Source of the DNA: Rhodocyclales bacterium RIFCSPLOWO2_02_FULL_63_24
Lineage (GTDB): Bacteria; Pseudomonadota; Gammaproteobacteria; Burkholderiales; Rhodocyclaceae
Direction: 5' to 3'
Assembly: GCA_001828935.1 (NCBI GenBank)
Contig: MHZX01000103.1
Span: 11,393-58,749 of the forward strand
Length of the DNA: 47,357 nt
The notes beneath the pieces were generated by a model. That model was not told where the DNA came from and ran no database searches. It saw nothing but the letters and a program-made list of their open reading frames with translations. Positions 42,706 through 47,357 of this stretch are shown one piece after another. The stretch's first letter is position 1, and every line of letters begins with the position of its first letter. A program made the translations under genes and the position numbers.

Positions 42706-42968
42706 TAGTCGAGCTCCCCTTCATGGACACCGTATTCCTTGTCCAGGTTGTTCATGTAGTGGGCGTAATACCAGATGATGGCGACGTAGATGATCAACGA
42801 GCCCTGCGCCGACATGTAAAAGCCCAGGGGCCCAATGATGTTGATCTCGTTGAGTTCGCGGGCGAACCAGCCCATGACGAACGTGACCACGAACCATAGG
42901 ACAAGCAGGACTGAGCTTATCTTCAGGTTGATGTTCCAGTACTGCTTATGCTTCTCAGTGAGCTGCAT
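42705..42968 (-). CDS. DUF4212 small subunit of the sodium:solute symporter
   Basis: An 87-residue membrane protein with two helices ('ISSVLLVLWFVVTFVMGWF' and 'GSLIIYVAIIWYYAHYMN') starting 'MQLTEKHKQYWNINLK', typical of DUF4212, the proposed small partner of VC2705-type symporters. A strong GGAGG site lies 8 nt upstream. It is the first gene of the operon with the SSS gene. Together with DUF485-actP the window holds two analogous small-plus-large symporter pairs. Confidence 0.92.
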   Translation of the reverse strand: MQLTEKHKQYWNINLKISSVLLVLWFVVTFVMGWFARELNEINIIGPLGFYMSAQGSLIIYVAIIWYYAHYMNNLDKEYGVHEGELD

Positions 42969-42994
42969 CTAGCACTCCTCCTTTTTTAGCTTTG

Positions 42995-43017
42995 CGGCGG
43001 ACCGGAACAGTCCGCCG
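42995..43017 (-). other. Leader hairpin before DUF4212
   Basis: CGGCGGAC pairs with GTCCGCCG around a 7-nt loop in the untranslated leader of the DUF4212 operon, a little upstream of the ribosome binding site. No U-tract follows, so it could stabilise the leader or mark the end of the two-component transcript. Confidence 0.4.
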
Positions 43018-43133
43018 TTCCTGAGGCGCATCCCGGGTTCCCCGTGTTATGCGCCTACCGTATTCCCGGAGCAGTACGAACGGCATAGACAACGCCAATT
43101 GCCCCAAGATGCCGACATTGTCTGCCGGCAATC

Positions 43134-43160
43134 CTGACAGGAAGCTTACAGGCCGTTTAC
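43134..43160 (-). promoter_or_regulatory. Three 11-bp-spaced GTAAG-like half-sites upstream of DUF4212-SSS
   Basis: On the minus strand GTAAA, GTAAG and GTCAG follow one another at exact 11-bp spacing (plus-strand starts 43156, 43145, 43134). A GACAAT -10-like hexamer follows 11 nt after the last half-site. The spacing and sequence match the array before actP (35184-35221). The first half-site overlaps the stop codon of the sensor kinase gene, so the operon promoter sits right behind the regulator pair. Confidence 0.65.
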
Positions 43161-44749
43161 AGGCCGATGGGAAAGCTGCCCGAGAGGGGTCGGGATCGCT
43201 CCGGAGGATGCTCTTGAGTCTCCCGGTGGCGCGGGAAACTGACGCGAAACAAACTCCCCTTGCCGTCGCTTCCGGTCAGCAAATCTATCTTGGCCTGATG
43301 CAGTTCGGCGATCTCGGCGGCAATGGCGAGCCCCAGTCCGCTGCCTTCGGCGTCGGTGCCGAGGACACGGTAAAAGCGCTCGAAGATGCTGTCGCGCTCC
43401 TCGACCGGAATACCAATGCCATTGTCCTCGACCTCGATCACCGCCCTCCGGCCGGCACGGGTGCGCACCGTGACATGGCCTCCCGGCGCGGTGTACTTGA
43501 TCGCGTTGTCCACCAGGTTGGTCAGCAGCTCGCGCAACAACAGGGGCACGCCGTTGATCCGCAGCGAGCGGCCGCTTTCCTCGAAGCCGAGGTCGATGCG
43601 CTTGGCCAGGGCGCGCACCACCCATTCCTCGGTAACGCCGCGGGCGAGCGCATCGAGATCGAGCGGCACCACGTTGTGCAGCTTTTCATGACTGGCCTCG
43701 GCGCGCGCCAGCATCAGCAACTGGTTGATCATATGCGACGCGCGGTCGGTGCTTTCGGCGATCAGCCGCAGCGCGTTGCGCATCTGCGCCGGATCGGTTT
43801 CCGAAAGCGCGATCTCGGTCTGCGTCTTGAGTCCGGTCAGCGGCGTGCGCATCTGGTGCGCGGCCTGGGCGATGAAGCGCTGCTGCGCCTGAAGGTTCTC
43901 TTCCAGCCGCCCCATCATCTGGTTGAAGGCGACCACCAGCGGCCGCACCTCGTCGGGCACGCGTCCGGCCGGGATCGGCGACAGGTCGGAGGGCCGGCGC
44001 CGATGGATGCGTTCCTGCAGCAGGCGCAAGGGGGCGATGCCGCGCATCAAGCCCAGATAAACCAGGATCACCGCCAGTGGAATGATGGCGAATTGCGGCA
44101 ACAGCACGCCGGAAATGATCCCCGACGCCAGGGCTTCGCGTTTGTGCAGGGTTTCCGCGACCTGCACCACGACCGGCGGCAAGCCGCTTCTGACGGGCAT
44201 GAAGGCATAGGCGATGCGCACGTTGTCGGCTTCGATGCGTTCGTCGCGGAACAGGATTTTTCCTGCCTCCACCTTCGCCGGCAGCGTCGGCCAGGGGATT
44301 TCCTTGTCGCCGTGAATGACCCGGCTGCCGGGACCGATCACCTGGTAGTAAAGCGTGTCGCTTTCGTCGGCACGCAGCAGCGTGCGCGTCGAAGCCGGCA
44401 GGTTAACCGTGACCCGGCCGCCCTCGATTTTCACCAGGCGCGCAATGGCCGTGACATTGTCGGCCAGCGCCTGGTCGTAAGGCTGGTTGGCGATATAGCT
44501 GGCGACGTGATTGGTAGCCGCAATCGATATCGGCCACAGCAACAACAGCGGCGCCAGCATCCAGTCGAGAATCTCGCCGAACAGTGAATTCGGGTACTCG
44601 TAGCTTGCGAACGGGTTATTGCCGCGCCTGCCCGCAGTAACGGCCGGAGCGGGTTTTTCGGGGTTCGGTGGCCCGGAGTTCCGTATGCCGGAGCTCTCGC
44701 TTTGCGTGACGGGGCTTCCGCTTCGCGGGCCGGTGTCAGGCTTTGCCAT
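43157..44749 (-). CDS. TctE/QseC-like sensor histidine kinase
   Basis: A 530-residue membrane kinase. The N-terminal 45 residues are low-complexity (Pro/Ser/Gly) and partly encoded by the GCGAAGC repeat. TM1 'WMLAPLLLLWPISIAATNHV', a periplasmic sensor of about 150 residues and TM2 follow. Then come an H-box 'FIAQAAHQMRTPLTGL' and a HATPase with 'VEDNGIGIPVEERDSIFERF' and 'GSGLGLAIAAEI'. The resemblance to TctE-type kinases of carboxylate-responsive systems fits the symporter genes alongside. The ATG at 44749 overlaps the regulator gene by 14 nt; a start nearer TM1 would remove the repeat-coded leader. Confidence 0.9.
   Translation of the reverse strand: MAKPDTGPRSGSPVTQSESSGIRNSGPPNPEKPAPAVTAGRRGNNPFASYEYPNSLFGEILDWMLAPLLLLWPISIAATNHVASYIANQPYDQALADNVTAIARLVKIEGGRVTVNLPASTRTLLRADESDTLYYQVIGPGSRVIHGDKEIPWPTLPAKVEAGKILFRDERIEADNVRIAYAFMPVRSGLPPVVVQVAETLHKREALASGIISGVLLPQFAIIPLAVILVYLGLMRGIAPLRLLQERIHRRRPSDLSPIPAGRVPDEVRPLVVAFNQMMGRLEENLQAQQRFIAQAAHQMRTPLTGLKTQTEIALSETDPAQMRNALRLIAESTDRASHMINQLLMLARAEASHEKLHNVVPLDLDALARGVTEEWVVRALAKRIDLGFEESGRSLRINGVPLLLRELLTNLVDNAIKYTAPGGHVTVRTRAGRRAVIEVEDNGIGIPVEERDSIFERFYRVLGTDAEGSGLGLAIAAEIAELHQAKIDLLTGSDGKGSLFRVSFPRHRETQEHPPERSRPLSGSFPIGL
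44696..44738 (-). repeat. GCGAAGC-core palindromic repeat in the kinase N-terminus
   Basis: On the minus strand TGAC, ACCGG, core CCCGCGAAGCGG (plus 44718-44729), 11 variable nt ending in GTCA, then CGCAAAGCGAG. The core, the 11-nt spacer length and the tail are identical to the first nadD unit, and the TGAC/GTCA flanks again complement each other. Here it is read in the sense direction, encoding about residues 5-18 of the kinase. Confidence 0.7.
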
Positions 44750-45431
44750 TTGCCGCATCGGCAAGCTCGGCCGGCTTCTCCAGGCAATAGCCAAGACCGC
44801 GCACCGTCGTGATGCGGGCGCCGCCGGGTTCGAGCTTCTTGCGCAGACGGTGGATATAGACCTCGATGGCGTTGTTGCTGACTTCCTCGCCCCAACTGCA
44901 CAGCTGATCGACCAGCTGCTCCTTGGCCACCAGTCGTCCGGCGCGCAGCAGCAGGATTTCAAGCAGCGCCAGTTCGCGTGCCGACAACTCGACGATCTCG
45001 CCCCTGAGGCGGGCGACGCGCTCGGACTGGTCGTAGGACAAGGCGCCGACCTCGATCCGGGTCGGATTGCCGGTGCCGCGCCGGGTCAGCGCGCGCACCC
45101 GGGCGAACAGTTCGGGCAAGGCGAATGGCTTGGTCAGGTAATCGTCGGCACCGGCATCGAGGCCGCGCACCCGGTCGTCGATGCCGTCCTGTGCCGTCAA
45201 CACCAATACCGGCATGGTGAGTTTGCGCGCGCGCAGACGCTTGAGCACGTCGATCCCCGACATGCGCGGCAAGCCGAGGTCGAGCACCAACAGGTCGTAC
45301 TGCTGGGAGAGCAGGGCCGTGTCGGCATCCGCGCCGTTGTTGACGTGATCCACCGCGTAGCCGGATTTGCGCAAGGCGGCGATCAGCCCCTGGGAAATGA
45401 TGCGGTCGTCTTCTGCCAGCAGTAGTCTCAT
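44736..45431 (-). CDS. OmpR/TctD-family response regulator
   Basis: A 231-residue regulator. The receiver has 'MRLLLAEDDRIISQGLIAAL', phospho-acceptor in 'LLVLDLGLPRMSG', 'LTAQDG' and 'YLTKPFALPELFARV'. The C-terminal OmpR winged helix has 'ELSARELALLEILLLRAG', 'NAIEVYIHRLRKKL' and 'TVRGLGYCL'. The ATG at 45431 begins the receiver; longer readings give a nonsense leader. OmpR-class regulators bind direct repeats one turn apart, exactly what precedes both symporter operons here. It is co-transcribed with the overlapping kinase gene. Confidence 0.94.
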   Translation of the reverse strand: MRLLLAEDDRIISQGLIAALRKSGYAVDHVNNGADADTALLSQQYDLLVLDLGLPRMSGIDVLKRLRARKLTMPVLVLTAQDGIDDRVRGLDAGADDYLTKPFALPELFARVRALTRRGTGNPTRIEVGALSYDQSERVARLRGEIVELSARELALLEILLLRAGRLVAKEQLVDQLCSWGEEVSNNAIEVYIHRLRKKLEPGGARITTVRGLGYCLEKPAELADAANGKA

Positions 45432-45438
45432 CGCCGCC

Positions 45439-45669
45439 TCACGAACCGGGGTTGATCTCGATGAAGTCCTGGGCCAGCAGGGAGTCGAGGATGTCGCCGC
45501 AACCTGGATGCGCGCTGCGGGACAACAAGACGCTGCGCGGTGTCTTGTCATCCACCATGATGAGCAAAGTCCGCTCGCGCATGCCGAGTTTGTTGGCACG
45601 GGTGGCGATCTCGGTTCGCCCCTTTTCAGTCTTGCGATAGATGCCGTCGTCGACCATGGATATCCTCAT
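45439..45669 (-). CDS. Small conserved-type hypothetical protein
   Basis: From the ATG at 45669 the product has 76 residues, including 'YRKTEKGRTEIATRANKLG', 'RERTLLIMVDDKTPRSVLL' and 'ILDSLLAQDFIEINPGS'. The pattern (basic helix, 'LLIMVDxK', C-terminal 'LLxxxFIE') looks like a real small folded protein rather than chance. It ends 7 nt before the regulator's ATG, so it may be the first gene of the two-component operon. An ATG at 45657 is an alternative start. Function unknown. Confidence 0.65.
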   Translation of the reverse strand: MRISMVDDGIYRKTEKGRTEIATRANKLGMRERTLLIMVDDKTPRSVLLSRSAHPGCGDILDSLLAQDFIEINPGS

Positions 45670-45777
45670 TGTGACGGGTTCGGACGAAATGATAGCCTGT
45701 CTGCCGGCACCTCCCGGTTTTTTTGCCATGAACCCGCAGAGGACTCTTTTCGGCGTGTGGCCAGCGCCGACTTCTTG

Positions 45778-46344
45778 CTACTTCGCGCCTGGTGCCGGCT
45801 CTCTTTCGTTGGCCTGTTCCAGGCACTTGCTGAAGTCGCGGCGCGACTCGCTGCTGCCGTCCATCTGGGCCGCACAGCTCACGGGCTTGCGGTTGGGAAA
45901 CGGCGAAGAAAGGAAAGCCTCGGCCGCCGATGTCTGCCGAACGACGGCTCTGTCGCCACCGCTGCCGCTGCCGTTTGAATAACCGCCACCTGCGCCTGGA
46001 TAGCCGCCCGATGCCGAGCGGCTATAGCCTGGATGTGTAGGCGCCGCGCTGCGCGCAGCCTGAACCTGGACGCCGCCGTCGGCCGTCGGCCGACCGGCCA
46101 AGCCGCTGAGCAGGGCGATCACCACGGCAACGGCAGCAAAGCCGCCGACGGCGGCGGCCACCAAGGGCCAGGGCGATTTGCGCTCCGCCACCTGGGAAGG
46201 ACTGACAATCAGAAGGGGCCGCGCCGGCCGCGCGGCTTCGCCGACCATTTCGTCGTCGTCGCGAATCGGGGGACGGGGCTTGCGAGGGGGCTGCTTGCGC
46301 TTCACTTTGACGAACACGAAGCGGCGGCTGACGGTAGTAACCAT
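45778..46344 (-). CDS. Hypothetical single-pass membrane protein
   Basis: A 188-residue protein with a basic cytoplasmic N-terminus ('KVKRKQPPRKPRPPIRDD') and one membrane helix near residues 60-83 ('WPLVAAAVGGFAAVAVVIAL'). A Gly/Ser/Tyr-rich low-complexity stretch follows ('SGGYPGAGGGYSNGSGSGG'), then a C-terminal part with two cysteines ('PVSCAAQMDGSSESRRDFSK'). AGGAG lies 8 nt before the ATG at 46344, supporting translation. No family recognised. Confidence 0.65.
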   Translation of the reverse strand: MVTTVSRRFVFVKVKRKQPPRKPRPPIRDDDEMVGEAARPARPLLIVSPSQVAERKSPWPLVAAAVGGFAAVAVVIALLSGLAGRPTADGGVQVQAARSAAPTHPGYSRSASGGYPGAGGGYSNGSGSGGDRAVVRQTSAAEAFLSSPFPNRKPVSCAAQMDGSSESRRDFSKCLEQANEREPAPGAK

Positions 46345-46470
46345 GGCGATCTCCTGGTGGTCCCGCTACCGTGGGGCATGCGCCCGTTAGGCCGGTGACT
46401 TTGCGTCCCCGCCTTTCGACGGGTTTGCCTTGTTTCAGAATCTGCGAACTCATGGTACTGCGGTTGATGC

Positions 46471-46502
46471 AAAAAAGAAAGCCCGACCGAAGCCGGGCTT
46501 TC
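46471..46502 (-). terminator. Intrinsic terminator of groL
   Basis: On the minus strand GAAAGCCCG, a CTTCGG-containing loop region and CGGGCTTTC form a strong hairpin followed by TTTTTT (46471-46476). It lies about 75 bp past the groL stop codon. Confidence 0.88.
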
Positions 46503-46575
46503 CCGTCCAGTAGGAAGGCGGGTAACGGGAGGAAACCTGGGTTTCCTCCTGTTCCTTGCTATTGGAGAATGGACA

Positions 46576-47357
<782 letters not shown>

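Overview
The window reads as chromosomal DNA of a GC-rich betaproteobacterium, most likely of the order Rhodocyclales. The basis is the gene order nadD-rsfS-rlmH-maf-rng, the paired symporter operons (DUF485-actP and DUF4212-SSS), the DUF3391/HD-GYP protein and the high GC content. No rRNA, CRISPR array, transposase or integrase was seen. The taxonomic call is an inference.

Layout. (1) 1-1709: the 3' end of selB, the selenocysteine tRNA gene selC, then an overlapping pair encoding a GcvH-like lipoyl protein and a DsrE-like sulfur-relay protein. (2) 1805-8005: a mixed block with a DMT exporter, an Ada-like regulator/alkyltransferase, an EF-hand protein, a zinc-ribbon protein coupled to mobA, a Sel1-repeat protein and a FecR-domain protein. 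(3) 8046-11893, minus: a PAS-GGDEF-EAL protein overlapping an HD-GYP phosphodiesterase. (4) 12124-19369, minus: tRNA-Gly(CCC) and a tightly packed housekeeping operon tcdA-SDR-ttcA-BPSS1780 family-nadD-rsfS-rlmH-maf-rng. (5) 19428-32917, minus: six consecutive signalling genes, mostly joined by 4-nt overlaps. They are a REC-PAS-GGDEF-EAL-REC protein, a periplasmic-binding/PAS sensor without a kinase core, a kinase with two transmitter cores, a DUF4118-PAS kinase, a stand-alone receiver and a REC-PAS-PAS-kinase-REC-HPt protein. (6) 33311-35085: a lower-GC Fic gene behind three 58-bp-spaced palindromes, between two related hairpins and next to tRNA-Phe. (7) 35184-45431: DUF485-actP, a sensor Ser/Thr kinase, small membrane and TPR genes, DUF4212-SSS, and an OmpR-type two-component system. 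(8) 45439-47357: two small hypotheticals and the 3' end of groL.

The strongest non-gene signals are these. GTAAG-like half-sites at exact 11-bp spacing occur upstream of both symporter operons, probably the operators of the adjacent response regulator. The Fic gene has a three-fold palindromic operator starting 4 nt before its start codon. A small repeat with a conserved GCGAAGC core and compensating variable flanks lies in frame inside nadD and at the N-terminus of the sensor kinase. A second GC-rich palindromic repeat sits just 5' of three minus-strand genes and seems to supply their Shine-Dalgarno sequence.
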